DNA of 64,000 bases, taken from assembly GCA_002900995.3 (NCBI GenBank), contig CM035310.1, positions 654,155 through 718,154 on the forward strand, written 5' to 3'. Below, piece by piece: positions 1-11,514 of this stretch. The notes beneath the pieces were generated by a model that was given only the letters and a program-made list of their open reading frames with translations, was not told the DNA's origin and searched no databases. Position 1 is the stretch's first letter. Each line of letters starts with the position of its first letter. Origin of the DNA: Ganoderma boninense. Lineage: Eukaryota; Basidiomycota; Agaricomycetes; Polyporales; Polyporaceae. The translations under genes and the position numbers were made by a program.

Positions 1-19
1 CGAGCTTACTGCTCTCGCT

Positions 20-1199
20 CATGAACTTGAAGATATTCAGATCTCGTAACCCCTGCACCCTTTGCCCAGCGCGAGTGCGCAATGATAGACTCGCCTTAGG
101 GTGCGCTGAGAGACATTGGGCTAATCATGGTCACGCAGTCCACCCCAGTCGTGGAGCGCGTGGACGCTTACAGCTGCAGTCAACACAGACAACACGAACC
201 GCCAGACAGCCCCACTATGGAGCCATCGAAGGGTGAGTATCTGGAACTAATCTAATTAGCAGGCTGTTCCACTACATTGGAGTGATAAATACAACTGGAG
301 TTCCGCCGCCCATCGGCCGATAGATAAAAGCCAGTGTCTCCCTGCTCTGACTGGTTTGCCTCTCGCGCAGATAGTAGCCAGAAAGACAATCAAACGATGT
401 TAAGTTCTCTCCTCACTCGCGGTAAAGTATACTGTATACTGATAACATTGTTTTGCAGGTACTAACGCTCCGCCACTCGACGACACTATGCTATCTTGAG
501 TCGAGTCTTGTGCCAGAACTTCGTTCGAAGACGATAAGGGACGTATACGGCGCGCTGGTCCGCCAAGCAGAAGCAGAAGTACGTCCAGACTCCGCGATAT
601 GCGGGGCTTTCAAGGTACCACTGCGGATAAAGAAGGCCTGAGAAACGAAACAGAGATCAACTGCTCATGGCCATATGCGCTCGATGGCGCTATAAGTATG
701 GAAGCAGTGCTATATGCCTCCACACGGAGTCCGCGACTCTTCTCTACTCACCATCCATCTCGCACGTCGTCAAGATGAGCAGCGGTGGTTCGAATCCGCA
801 CGCGCTTGCAAGAATTTCCCCCGGGGGCCTCTTCGTGGGTCCGGCTCATCCTGGTTTGCGAGGCCCCGATTCACGGCTGGCTCCGATGTCAGCTCGATGT
901 TCTAACCCCGGACGGAGCAGACGCTGCGAGTCGATCTGGTGTGGCGTAATTCCTCCCTTTTAGACACACCCCTTTTGAAACTGACGTGTTAATGAATTCC
1001 GGGGCAGTCTTTTATGAATTAAAGGGGAGGCAGCTGACGGCGCCGCCTCACTTAACGGGCAATGAGGGTACTTACCCTGGATCCCACCCGATTTCAGCTA
1101 AAATTATCTCCGGGGTTTCTTATTTTTGGGACCCTACATTTTTCAAGACGAGAACTTCGAGCCCCTGGCCCAATTTGGGGCGTCTGCCCCTTTCGTTCC
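20..1199 (+). pseudogene. Truncated second copy of the Dal5-type permease 5' region
   Basis: This stretch runs parallel to 3525-5345, the promoter and first exons of the intact permease. Shared landmarks in order are the CAGCGCGAGTGCGCAA block, a GATAGATAAAAGCCAG block, the CTCCGCGATATGCGGGGCTT block and the start-codon context ATGAGCAGCGGTGGTTCG. At about 786-796 it jumps from the sequence after the start codon (position 4284 of the full copy) to sequence of exon 6 (about 4972), so roughly 690 bp are missing. It then follows the full copy through GAGCAGACGCTGCGAGTC to the exon ending in TTCGAGCCC, where it meets the N gap. Extra bases in G, C and T runs grow more frequent toward the gap. No open frame encodes a permease. 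It is either a real tandem relic or a poor read tail misplaced next to the gap. Confidence 0.75.
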
Positions 1200-1299
1200 N
1201 NNNNNNNNNNNNNNNNNNNNNNNNNNNNNNNNNNNNNNNNNNNNNNNNNNNNNNNNNNNNNNNNNNNNNNNNNNNNNNNNNNNNNNNNNNNNNNNNNNN
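1200..1299. other. Assembly gap (100 N)
   Basis: Exactly 100 N, a conventional placeholder for a scaffold gap of unknown size. The left flank is the deteriorating permease relic; the right flank is unassigned sequence, so any gene continuing from the left is lost here. Confidence 0.99.
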
Positions 1300-2551
1300 A
1301 CACATAAGCATGCAGCTATCTACAACCATTGTTGCTCGACTCACTTGCGCCGCGGCCGAGATGCCGCTTGCACGAGGCACAAAATCGCGTCAGAAGACGT
1401 TGTCGGACGCGAAGAGTCTCGTGGCTCCCAGAAGACGTTGTCGGCAAGAAGATCTCGGCGGACCAGAACGTCTTTTCGACCAAGAAGTTTCTACATTGCA
1501 TTGTCAGCCATGGGTTGGGGCTGGTCCAATTATTCACAGCACCGAGCGCGCCGTTGGCTCTTGGTTGCTTCATCATCAACTTAAAATTGAGATTCACGAG
1601 GGTTGCTGTTACGGACTATTGCCGACCAGGGTAGACCAACGGCCTCGTTGAAGAGAAGCCACTTAAAGGGGAGTGGTGTTTGCAGCGGAGGCGTGGCCTA
1701 CTTAGCTGCTACTTCAAGTTAGCGCCGATAGCACTGTCCTCGAACACATGAATGATTAGAGGCTAGAGCAGCGACCGTGATATCGATAGGTCATGGAACA
1801 CACCAGCGAAATCGGACGCCCAAGGGAGGTACCGTAGTCGAAGTTTTAGAGTTCGGTGCCATTCGTCCGTCGGACAAGACCTCCGCTCAGGGGGCTGACT
1901 GAACGGAAGTGCAGGGGTCTGGACGCGGTGAGAACTGCAGCCATAACGGTCAACTTCCCCGAGTACGTTATACAAGATCATCCATTGATAGGCTCAATTG
2001 CGTGACGGCGGCTCGCAGATCTCACAAAACAATGGAATGGAATCGGCATCGACAGGCATCGACGACGAATGGATGACCAGTCGACCGGTCGACTAATACC
2101 GTCGGTCCTGCGTTCCGTTGAGCAGCCGTTAAGGAGGATGAGGTACGGCGTATTACACTTGCGTACCTTACGCGAATTCCCGGCATCGGGCAGGAATCTG
2201 TATGCCTGTACATATAGTACACGACGTTCGTGCATGAGCTGGCTGGGAGTGGGAGAGCGATCGCCATGTCATCTACGCTCGGTCCATAGGGATGGCAGGA
2301 GGTCGGCGGGCTGGTGCGTCCAAGCTCACGCCACGCGAATATTTGAATGCCTTGCAATATAGCGTGCCTGCGATATGATCTAGACGGAACGGGGTCGTCG
2401 ATCATGAGATCTTCGGCGCAACAGCTACGTCTGGGATCAGAGCTCCGCCAGTGTGGATGAACTTCGAAATGCATGCCAAGCTTCGAGGTAGCATGAGGTT
2501 TGCTGCGTCAAAGCGTTGCGATGAGGGAAGTCTTTCGCTTCGAGTATGCCT
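1300..2551. other. Unassigned interval right of gap 1
   Basis: Frames of 60-150 codons exist on both strands but none has recognisable domains, consistent splice junctions or composition like the neighbouring genes. A short direct repeat containing CAGAAGACGTTGTCGG occurs twice near 1391-1445. I see no convincing gene. Confidence 0.5.
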
Positions 2552-2995
2552 TCACTGACACCAGCTGAGTATCTGCATACAGTGAAACACTTTCAAAAAT
2601 GTGTTACGGTCAAGAGAAGCGACCTGGGCAAGCATGGAGACGAATTCAGTGCGAAGGCTTGAGCTTTGAGGATAAAAGTACTCCCCCTCCAGGGTATGAC
2701 GTCTGTACAAGTGTTCCAAGATCTCGAGGATGAAGGTTTCCCTCGATTTCTTGGAGAGCGAAATGGATGGGACGTGGTGTATCGAACGAAGTGTGCCAGC
2801 CTGAGGGACGAAAGAGTTCCGAGTCAATAACTTGATGACAGACGAGTTTCCTGACAGTAAGTAGAAGCCATATCAAGGGAAAGGAATGTTGCAGTCCTGA
2901 CAGACGAATGCGCAGGTCTGCATGGTCCTCCTAGAGACGAGACTGACGAGCTTCCCGATAATCTCGGGCGGTGGAATTGAGCTTCCAAATGTCAT
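2552..2995 (-). pseudogene. F-box-like N-terminal fragment
   Basis: The minus strand from 2995 begins with a methionine followed by an IPPPEIIGKLVSLV segment and then RRTMQTCAFVCQD. This is the usual start of agaricomycete F-box proteins (a PPEII helix, then a T.C.LVC.DW motif). The expected Trp after the Cys is replaced and a stop follows at about 2876. A further open frame (2552-2827) downstream has leucine-rich content but no clean junction to the first part. It is best read as a decayed or fragmentary F-box gene; an intact gene with an unusual splice pattern is less likely. The intact F-box gene at 43797-45809 is not close enough to call a recent copy. Confidence 0.35.
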
Positions 2996-3524
2996 GGGAT
3001 CTATCGCGCGCGGCGCAGGATTATCAGCTATTATCAGCCAGTTACAGCACGCCGAAAGTCCAAAGGGCAGAATTTTTCTCACCCCCCTCCTCGAGAGGAA
3101 GAAACGTGAACTCTGCAAATGCTCAAACTGAGCACTGTACGTTGAACGTTGAACGTTGAACATTCGGTCGATGTTGAAAAATGTTCCGATCGTCCGGCTC
3201 GGATACTCAGTTTTGGGTCAAGTCGTGTGTGGATGGACGGCGGAGAGGCAGGATACTTGGTGGGGTGGATAATTGGACAGTACTTACTAGATAGCAAAAA
3301 CGGTTTTAGGATAACGACGGACTCTTCTTTGAGCAAAGGTGGATATCGAGTCGGAACCAGGGCCGCGCAGCTAAGTAGGAGCGCGCAGGGCGCTGGAATG
3401 GCGCCTACAGCTGAAGCGCTGGCGCCCAGGCCCTAGTGCCAGTAGAGCTTCTCTCCACGACTCGTCTCCTCCACCCGCTGAGACCGAAGGTCCGCGAAGG
3501 ACCTCCTTACTCCTCTCGCTGCAC
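2996..3524. other. Intergenic interval before the permease repeat block
   Basis: Apart from the 7-bp tandem repeat I see no gene. The segment separates the F-box-like fragment (minus) from the left edge of the block that is duplicated at 20-1199. Confidence 0.5.
3139..3162. repeat. Short tandem repeat, 7-bp unit
   Basis: Three tandem copies of CGTTGAA with a diverged fourth, just upstream of the F-box-like fragment. No function is evident. Confidence 0.8.
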
Positions 3525-3785
3525 TGAAGTCTGAAGATATTCGTATCTTGTAACCCCTAGCACCCTTGCCCCAGCGCGAGTGCGCAAAGATAGACTCGCC
3601 TTAGTTAGGTGCGCCGAGAGACATTGGCCCGTCATGACATGCATGACACGCAGTCACCCAGGGTCGTGGACGCTACCAGCTGCAGTCAACACGAACATGA
3701 ACCGCCAGACAGCCCCACTCATGGAGCCATCGAAGGTGAGTATCTCGAGAACGTAATCTAATTAAGCGAGGCTTCCACTAATGGA

Positions 3786-4132
3786 GTGGATAAATACTTA
3801 TCCGTACAAGTGGACCTTGCGCCGCTCATCGGCCGATAGATAAAAGCCAGTGTCTCTCTGCTCTGAGTGGTTTGTCTCTCGGGCAGATAAGTGCCGAGAG
3901 ATAACAAACTGGTTTACGTTCTTCCTCGCGGATAAAGTATAAGTATACTGATACCATTGTTTTGCAGGTACTAACGCTTCGCCACTCGACGATACCATGC
4001 CTATTTTGAGTCGAATCTTCTGCCAGAGCTTCATTCAAAGATAAGAGACGTACACGGTGCGCTGGCCCGCCAAGTAAAAGTACGTCCAGACTCCGCGATA
4101 TGCGGGGCTTCCGAGGTACCACTGCGGATAAA
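3786..4132 (+). promoter_or_regulatory. Promoter region with a cluster of GATA motifs
   Basis: About 480 bp upstream of the permease start there are many GATA-factor type motifs: GATAAA near 3789, reverse GATAAG near 3798, GATAGATAA at 3835-3843, GATAAG at 3886-3891, GATAAC at 3900, GATAAA at 3931, GATAAG at 4040-4045 and GATAAA at 4127. In fungi, AreA/Gln3-type GATA activators drive nitrogen-catabolite-repressed genes, and Dal5-family permeases are classic targets. Several of these motifs also survive in the truncated copy at 300-660. That the cluster is functional is inferred from its density and the gene it precedes. Confidence 0.5.
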
Positions 4133-4265
4133 GAAGGCCTGAGAACGGCTCATCACATGGATGGCGCTATCGACGATGGCGCTATAAGTATCGGGAGAAG
4201 TGCATTGCTCCACCGGAGTCCCGCGACTCTTCTCTACTCACCATCCATCTCGCACGTCGTTCAAG

Positions 4266-6569
4266 ATGAGCAGCGGTGGTTCGATCGACCGCTTGGATGA
4301 GAAGAAGGGCTCTGTTGTCGATGTCGTCGCCCATGTTGCGGTAGCGGACACGGAGGTCGATACGGCCGCACAACTCGCAACGGGTCTCGACGAGCTCAGC
4401 CCGGAGGAAGCGATCAGGATTCGCAAGAAGATTGATTGGCACATTTTGCCACTCATGTGTAGTAAGTCCGGTGGTTTCGCTCTATTGCCTGATGATGCCT
4501 GATCATATGTCCCCGCGCAGTTCTCTATTGGATCCAGTTCATGGACAAGACGACATTGGGAAGCTCTGCCATCCTGGGCATCCGGTAGGTCATGGTTCAT
4601 CTCGGAGCTGTGCTGTGGTCCTTACCTCCCCCTCTTCTAGGACTGCGACCCATCTCACGACTAACCAGTACGTATTGCGGTACTTGCCGCCGGACTTTTC
4701 ACTTATCTCCTCGCCGCCTAGGTACAATTGGTATGGTATATAACCGATAGCCAGTCGCCTACCGATCTGACGCTTGCCGTCACAGGCTCGGGACGATCTT
4801 CTACCTGAGCTACCTCGTCTTTGAGTATCCACAGAACCTCGCTCTCCAGCGGTTCCCCGTCGGGAAGTGGATGAGGTGAGCGTGATCATACCCTCGGACT
4901 CAGTGGATGCCGTCCATGGAGCTGATTTGACGTCTGGCAGCATTAACATCTTCGTTTGGGGCGTGGCGCTTTGTTCGCACGCCGCTTGCAAGAACTTTGG
5001 CGGCCTCTTCGTGGTCCGGCTCATCCTGGGGATGTGCGAGGGCTCGATCACGGCGGGCTTTCTGATTGTCAGCTCCATGTTCTATACTCGGACAGAGCAG
5101 ACGCTGCGAGTCGGATACTGGTGTGCGTATTCCTCCTGCAGATACACTGCCGTTGTAAACTGACGTGCTTCTGACATTCGGCAGTCCTGATGAATGGAAC
5201 AGGTAGGCAGCTGAAGGGTGCCGCTCCTCTTAACGGCAAATGAGATACTTACTTGTATCTACGTAATCGCAGCCCAAATCATCTCCGGCTTTCTCAGTTT
5301 CGGGACCCTACATATCAAACGAAGAACTTCGAGCCCTGGCAATGGTGCGTCTCGCTTTCGCTTTTCCACCGGCAGTGAGTTCTGATCGTCGTCCTTATAG
5401 GCTAATGGTCATTACGGGGGGTTTGACCGTCATCGTAGCTATTTTGTATTGGTGGGTCGTATGCGAAATCATCCCAGCACGTCGTTGAACAGTGGAACCA
5501 GGTTCCTTTTCCCCGATTCGCCCACAAATGCGTGGTTCTTAACGCCCGAGGAGCGTGGCAAGGCGGTCAAGCGTATACAGGTCAGCCTAACGTAACCTAC
5601 TTCGCCGTACTGGTGTTTATAACTTAACAGGAAAACCAAACCGGTGTTGAGAACAAACACTTCAAGGTCGACCAGTAGGTTACTCATTGCCCCAGTCCAA
5701 CTGCGTGCTCAAGCGTCAATACGTCTCAGATTCTACGAAGCATTGACTGATCCGAAGACGTGGCTATTCGCGCTCTTCTCCGCCCTCGACAACATCCCAA
5801 ACAGTCTCACTAACCAGAAGCAGATTATCGTCTCCTCGTTCGGTTTTACGAACCTCCAGACGACCCTCCTGGGCTGCGTCGACGGTGTTGTGGAGATCAC
5901 CACCATCTTCACCGGTGTGAGGCTCGCCGCACGGTACAAGAACAGTCGGGCCTACGTCGGGGCGGTCTACTTCATTCCAAACCTCCTCGGCGTACTCCTG
6001 GTCAATCTTCTACCCTGGAGTGACAAGGTCGGGCTGCTCTTCGGGCAATGGCTCACCGGTGTCGGCACGACGGGTTTCGTGCTCTCTTTGTCGTGGCTCT
6101 CGAGCGTCACCGCGGGTCACACGAAGCGCGTTACGACGAACGCGATCATGCTCATCGCATACTGCGTCGGCAACGCGACGGCGCCGTTCATGTGGCAAGA
6201 GCAATATAAGCCTCGGTGTGTGTTTACTTTGGCGCACTACCTGCGCGTGTGCTCATGTCGAGCTTTGCAGCAACCATGTGCCGTGGACGATCATCGGCAT
6301 CGCCTACGTCCTATGTCCGCTCATTCTCCTCTTCATTCGGTTCCTCCTTGTGCGGGAGAACAGGAGGCGAGACGCCGAGCCGGCGGATGAGAAGTACGAT
6401 GACGTCTACATCGAGGTTGTCCTCCCCGACGGAACGCGCACTGAACGTCGCGTGGACAAGGTACGGGCTCGAGTCGCGTCTGGGCTGTCTGTTACTCATC
6501 ATATGTCTGCTGTAGGAATTCTTGGATTTGACCGACATACAGAATCGAGACTTCAGATATGTACTATAA
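4266..6569 (+). CDS. Dal5/allantoate-permease family MFS transporter (one apparent frameshift)
   Basis: Fourteen exons: 4266-4461, 4521-4584, 4641-4667, 4722-4730, 4786-4875, 4941-5122, 5185-5202, 5273-5344, 5401-5451, 5502-5580, 5631-5674, 5730-6215, 6271-6460, 6516-6569. Family landmarks are WIQFMDK in the first helix, then YNWLGTIFYLSYLVFEYPQN, GMCEGSITAGF, FEPWQWLMVITGG, FPDSPTNAWFLTPEER, NQKQIIVSSFGF and a late GNATAPFMWQ. It should be a 12-helix plasma-membrane importer of allantoate, ureidosuccinate, nicotinate or a related anion; the substrate cannot be fixed from sequence. Exons total 1562 nt, two more than a multiple of three. The break lies at about 5312-5317, where the frame must shift by one base between FGTLHI and TKNFEPW. 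Restoring it gives about 520 residues, the normal family length. A partial tandem copy lies upstream. Confidence 0.88.
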
Positions 6570-6997
6570 TGTACGATATACAACGACCGCAACGATTAAT
6601 GAATAACTTGATGTGTTCACACTGGTTCGATACGTTGTAGTTCTAGTCGAGACGAATCTCTGATAAACCACGTCTTTACACTCTCTGAGACGCGATATTT
6701 ATGGACCGACCCGAGAATAACACTGTGTTTAGGGGACGTTGAAAATCGATTCTAGCACCGTCTTTTATGTATTTACCTTACCGGAATAATGCAATACATA
6801 CACTTACGTAAACGCGGGGTAACACAGTTGGGCGGCAGTTAGAGCGAGTGGCACTCTGTATTCGGCCCCCATCTCCCGCCTTCCACAGCTTCCCCTCTTG
6901 AATCCGGAATTCCTCACAAAGCACCTCGAGATCCTAGACTGCAGTGAGGAACCTCTGTTGACTTGGAAAACGCGCTTCTGTCTGCCCTACTCCCTGA
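6570..6997. other. Intergenic: permease 3' end and importin promoter
   Basis: AT-richer than its surroundings and without a coding signal. It should hold the permease 3' UTR and the importin-13 promoter. No clear TATA box is visible. Confidence 0.6.
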
Positions 6998-9900
6998 ATG
7001 GCTGCTAGTTTCCTACCCGTTCTCGCTCAGGAGGATGTGACTCGTGCGGCGCAGGTGAGTTGCCTATGCACAATTTCTTCCTTCGCACGGGCTTTAGTTC
7101 GCGCTGCGTAATTATTCGTCTTTGGGGCAAGTCATTGCGCGCCCCAGCATCCCTCTCTTCGCCAACCCTGGCACGGCATCAGAATCCCTATTCAGATATC
7201 GTTCTTTCCGGTGCAACCACCTATTTCCCTCCTTAACCTTCCGTTCATTACGAAGTGCCCTCTGCGAATTGATGTTAGACGCAACGTGGGGGACTGACTA
7301 TTCTTCAGCTGATACAGCAGTCTTTCGACCCTCAAAACCATGTTTCACCTGAGGACCAGAGACGGTTACAGCAGGAACTGTTCGAGATGCAGCGCCGCCC
7401 AGAGGCTTGGGGCCTTGTCCTTCCGTTCTTGAGCCACTCAGATTCCAACGTGCAGTTCTTTGGCGCGCACACGCTGCAGGTCAAGATTGCCCGAGATTGG
7501 TGCGTGCGTCCTTTCGTCCCACATGTTTCAGTCTGCTTGATGCCTCCCGCTGCAGGGAAACCGTCCCCGAAGACTCAGCGATGCAGTTGAAACACATGGC
7601 GCTAGAGCTGGCCGGTCGTGCTGTGGTGACGGGACAGAACAAAGTAATTCTCCGTAAACTCTTTGTCGCAGTGCGTCGCATCCTGTCTGCTGCGCTACGT
7701 ACGTGTCTCGAACTTGCGTGTAACGACAGATTACATCTCTTGCAATCAAATTGCATCCCGGAAATCCATCTCGATGGCCTGATTGGTTGCGCTCCACGAT
7801 CAACGCGCTTTCCGACATGGGTGTATCTCGAGAACACCTGCTTGACTTCTTGTCGATTGTTGCAGAAGAGATGGAGACCGCTGATCTATTGCCGCCTAGC
7901 AAGTTCGTTTCAAGCATGCCTTATCTGTTTGTTCAACGAGCGTATGCTCACATTAGCCGCTCACCGCTTCTCTCGTAGAGTGCAGATGCAAACCACACTA
8001 GTCAGTGCTGTCCCCATGGTTGTCCAAGCCATTAGCGACTGCATCAAACTCCCGACGATGGAGAGATCTCCCCAAGACCTCAACTCGGCCCTTAAATGTC
8101 TGCAGGCCTGGATGACCGTCCTGCCCGCCAAGTACGCTGTCCGCCCATGTAGATTGTAGCGCGGCTCACAGGATCTCCTTCCGGCAGTGACCTAACACCG
8201 CTCGTTCCCCTCCTCCTCTCTCTGATGACCCCGAAGACGGAATCACCGATTCCCGATTTCGATGAGCAAGCGTTCATCTCATCCTCGGACACTCTCCAGG
8301 AGCTCGTCTCGAAGTCAGCGCTCTCTGATGGCGCCGGAACCAAGACCGTCACAGAGCCCCTCCTCCTGTGGCTCGACCGCTACGGCAATGCGATCGTGCA
8401 AGCCACCGTCAACAGTTCGTAACGTCTTTGCGCTTGCGTGGCTCCCAGACTCACCCCGTGCCGCGCCCAGACGGCTTCGTTGACGACGTCTCGCGCTCGC
8501 TCTGCAAGCTCCTCGTCGCGCTCGGCGACCACTCGGCGATGTACTTCGCGAAGAACATCGCCGCACCCGCGCAGGTCTCACAACCGCCGCCATGTCCGTT
8601 CCCGCTACCGTCGCCGCTCCCGTCCGTGTCGCACCTTGTGCAGAACTTCCTCCGACTGCTTCTGGCGTATACCGCCCTTCCGGGATACTACGGAGTGGAC
8701 GAAGATGAGAGTGAGATGACGCTAAGCTACTGGTACCTGTTCCAAGAGGCGCTGTGGAACTCGGACTACGGGTTTGATTATGCCGAAGACGGGGACGAGG
8801 GACAACAGGCGGTCGAGCGGGAGCGGGACATGATGCCTGTTGCGAGGGCAGTTTACACTGAGCTCGTTAGTGTGTTGAGGAGGAAGGTCGTATGGCCACC
8901 CCGGAGAGTGCTGAACGAGTGGGCTAGAGGTGAGTTCCGTCATGGCTTATCGTGATCAGGAGTATTTAACCGCCGTCTAGATCAACGCGACAAGTTCAAA
9001 GCGTAGGTGTCTCTGTGGAACACATTTATTAAAATTAGCTGACCTGGGACCTCAGGTATCGACGAGATGTCGGGGATACGTTGATCAATGCGTAAGTCAC
9101 CTGGTCATCCTTCGCGTGCTTTCCCAACTAACCGTGGCCTACAGCTACTACGTCCTTCGGGATGACATGCTCTCTTTTTACGTCAACGATATCGTGCACC
9201 GTTTGTCGACACGGCAAGCTCATGAAGAGTGGAATGTAAGTAGCTGCCGTTCGTCTAATTCGGATTTGTTCACGGGCAGATATAGGAAATTGAAGCCACG
9301 CTGCACTGCATCATGGCCGTCCAAGAAGCGGTTCCCGTAGAAGATTCTCCCCATCTGCGGCAGGTTTTCGGGCCAGAGATCCTCGGCCAGCTCCCCAAAA
9401 CGGGCGATGATCGTGTGCGGACCACTACTCTGCACCTAATCGGTCAGTTAGGGCACCCTTTTGTGCTAGAGGTGAAACCTACCTTGACCGCACATCATTC
9501 GCAGGGAGCTATGCGTCCTGGTTCACCACTCAACCAGCTCAGGTTCCGGAATCACCTACGCCGTCGCCTCTCATGAACGCAATCTCGTATGTGGTGTCTG
9601 CATTGACAGATTCCTCTCTATGTCTGTTCGCTGCAAATGCTCTACGAGACTTGTGCGACGCAAACCGCACGGCTCTGGCACCGCACATAAGCGCGTTTGG
9701 AGAACTGCATGCCGGATTGACCAGAATACCTGTAAGCCGCCATTTCCTGCGTTGTTCTTTGCACGATGACTGAGGACCCTGCGTTTGATTTCGAAGGACA
9801 CTGAGAAATCCAAGGTTCTTCAGTCGATCGCTAGTGTGATTCAGGCGTTACCTCCTACAGAGGAAATCCCGCCTGTGGAAGTGAGCATAACAACATGTTT

Positions 9901-11410
9901 AGGTAATCTCATATACTAATTTTCTATCGCAGGCTGTCGTTAGTCCCGTTGTCTCGAAGCTGTTCGAAGCATTGCAGTCTGCAGGCCAAGTGAGTACCCT
10001 CTCCATCACATCGAGGATGAAATCTTACGACCCAATGGTAGTTACCGGATGAGGCGCGCGCGATGGCGATCCTGCAGATCGAGACTTTGACGAGCGTAGC
10101 ACGCGGTCTAACACGGGTCACAGACTCCTTGTTAGCTCTGGAAGATTCGCCAGACGTTCATGCTGCGATGGAAGCGATGCACACGGCAAGGGAGGACCCT
10201 CGAATAGCCAAGCTCCGTGAGGGCGTCCTCACGGCCATCCGAAACGCGGTCGAGCTTTGGTCTACAGATGCTACTATCAGCGATGTGAGTATGCTGCACC
10301 CACACCACTCGGTTGGCTTATTGACATTGGTGACAAAGGGACTGAGTGATCTATTCAAAGCGATCACTGCCCTCCCCTCGGACCTCACTCTCATCTCCCT
10401 TCCTGCTGGGCCGCTGCTCGAGCTCGTCTGCATGGCCGCGCAACGTCAGCTCACAGCAGTGTGGCTCTCTTTGGCATCAATGTTGATAATCCAGCTCAAT
10501 CCGCCCTCTCTGGTGCCCACCACCTTCAAATCCGAACCAAGCGCGGAGGCGTCCGAGATTGCACTGAGCGTCCTCACCGTGTTGCTCCAAACATCCTTGG
10601 GCGTTTTCTCCCAGCCAGGAGCCATGGTATCGAACCCGGATGTCGTTCAAGCTTTCTTCGGTCTGATGGAATCAGTGAGTGCCGGCGAGTCTGGAGGATG
10701 GGCCATGATGATCGTGCTCACATCAGCATCCTAGTTTGTACATCACTTCCTACCAATGTTCTACCGCCTTCCGGAAGACCTGTTCAACGCCTTGATCCAG
10801 TGTGCTATCAGCGCACTATCTCTCCAAGAACGATATTCGTTAACATCATCTTGCACGTTCTTGGTATGTTCCTGTCTTTGCTCGGACTAGTCCTCGCCCG
10901 GAGAACTGATGCTGCATCAGAGCGCCATTATCAACCGCACGTCAACTAACGATGAATTCGCAAACGCGAAGACTGCGTTTATACAAACACATGGAGTCCC
11001 AGTCATGCGTGCGGTACTGTTTGGCTTCGCTGGAGTCGCTCCACGGTCCGCTATGCCGAACCTCATTGAGCTCTTGTCTACGATGATCACGCGATTCCCC
11101 GCGGAAAGCAAGTTGTGGATGACCAGCATTTTGTTCGCCGTAGGTCTTACCTCCGATCAACCTTATCATTGGCTAAACTATGACTCTAGGACGATTTCTA
11201 TCAGTGTCGGGCAAATGCAGACGCAAAGAACAAGTTTATCAAGACTGTATTTGGGTAGGTTACACTCAGCATTGTCGCTGATGCTAGCCCACCCACATAT
11301 TCGCCAGGTCGCGCTCGCTCAAGCGTACTCGCGAGGCCGCTCAACAGTTCACCCTCGTTGCAAGAGGGTTGGAAGGCTCCACGTTTGGTTATGCGACTGT
11401 CACAATGTGA
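6998..11410 (+). CDS. Importin-13/Kap122-type nuclear transport receptor
   Basis: Twenty exons, from 6998-7054 to 11308-11410, including small ones of 22 nt (8981-9002) and 36 nt (9056-9091). All phases agree and total 3174 nt, giving 1057 residues with no break. The N-terminal exons encode the importin-beta signature QFFGAHTLQVKIARDW, which forms the Ran-binding end. The rest is HEAT-like helical repeats, with DFLSIVAEEMETADLLP early on and an ending in ARGLEGSTFGYATVTM. Length and motifs fit the importin-13/Kap122 (Pdr6, S. pombe Kap111) group, which carries cargo between cytoplasm and nucleus under Ran-GTP control. The junction at 8415-8470 is the least certain; an alternative acceptor at 8450 would lengthen exon 7 slightly. 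It is one of the cleanest genes in the window. Confidence 0.92.
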
Positions 11411-11514
11411 AATCTGGTCTCGGGATCTTGCACCACGTCTATATTCCTAGCAGTCTCAATGCACAAACACCTGTATTCGTCTTGTAGCCGCAACAGCAGG
11501 TGATGATGAGCTCG

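Noticed and set aside
784..800. GGTTCGAATCC, a tRNA T-loop consensus
   Set aside because: No acceptor, D or anticodon stem can be drawn around it; it arises at the junction of the shortened permease copy.
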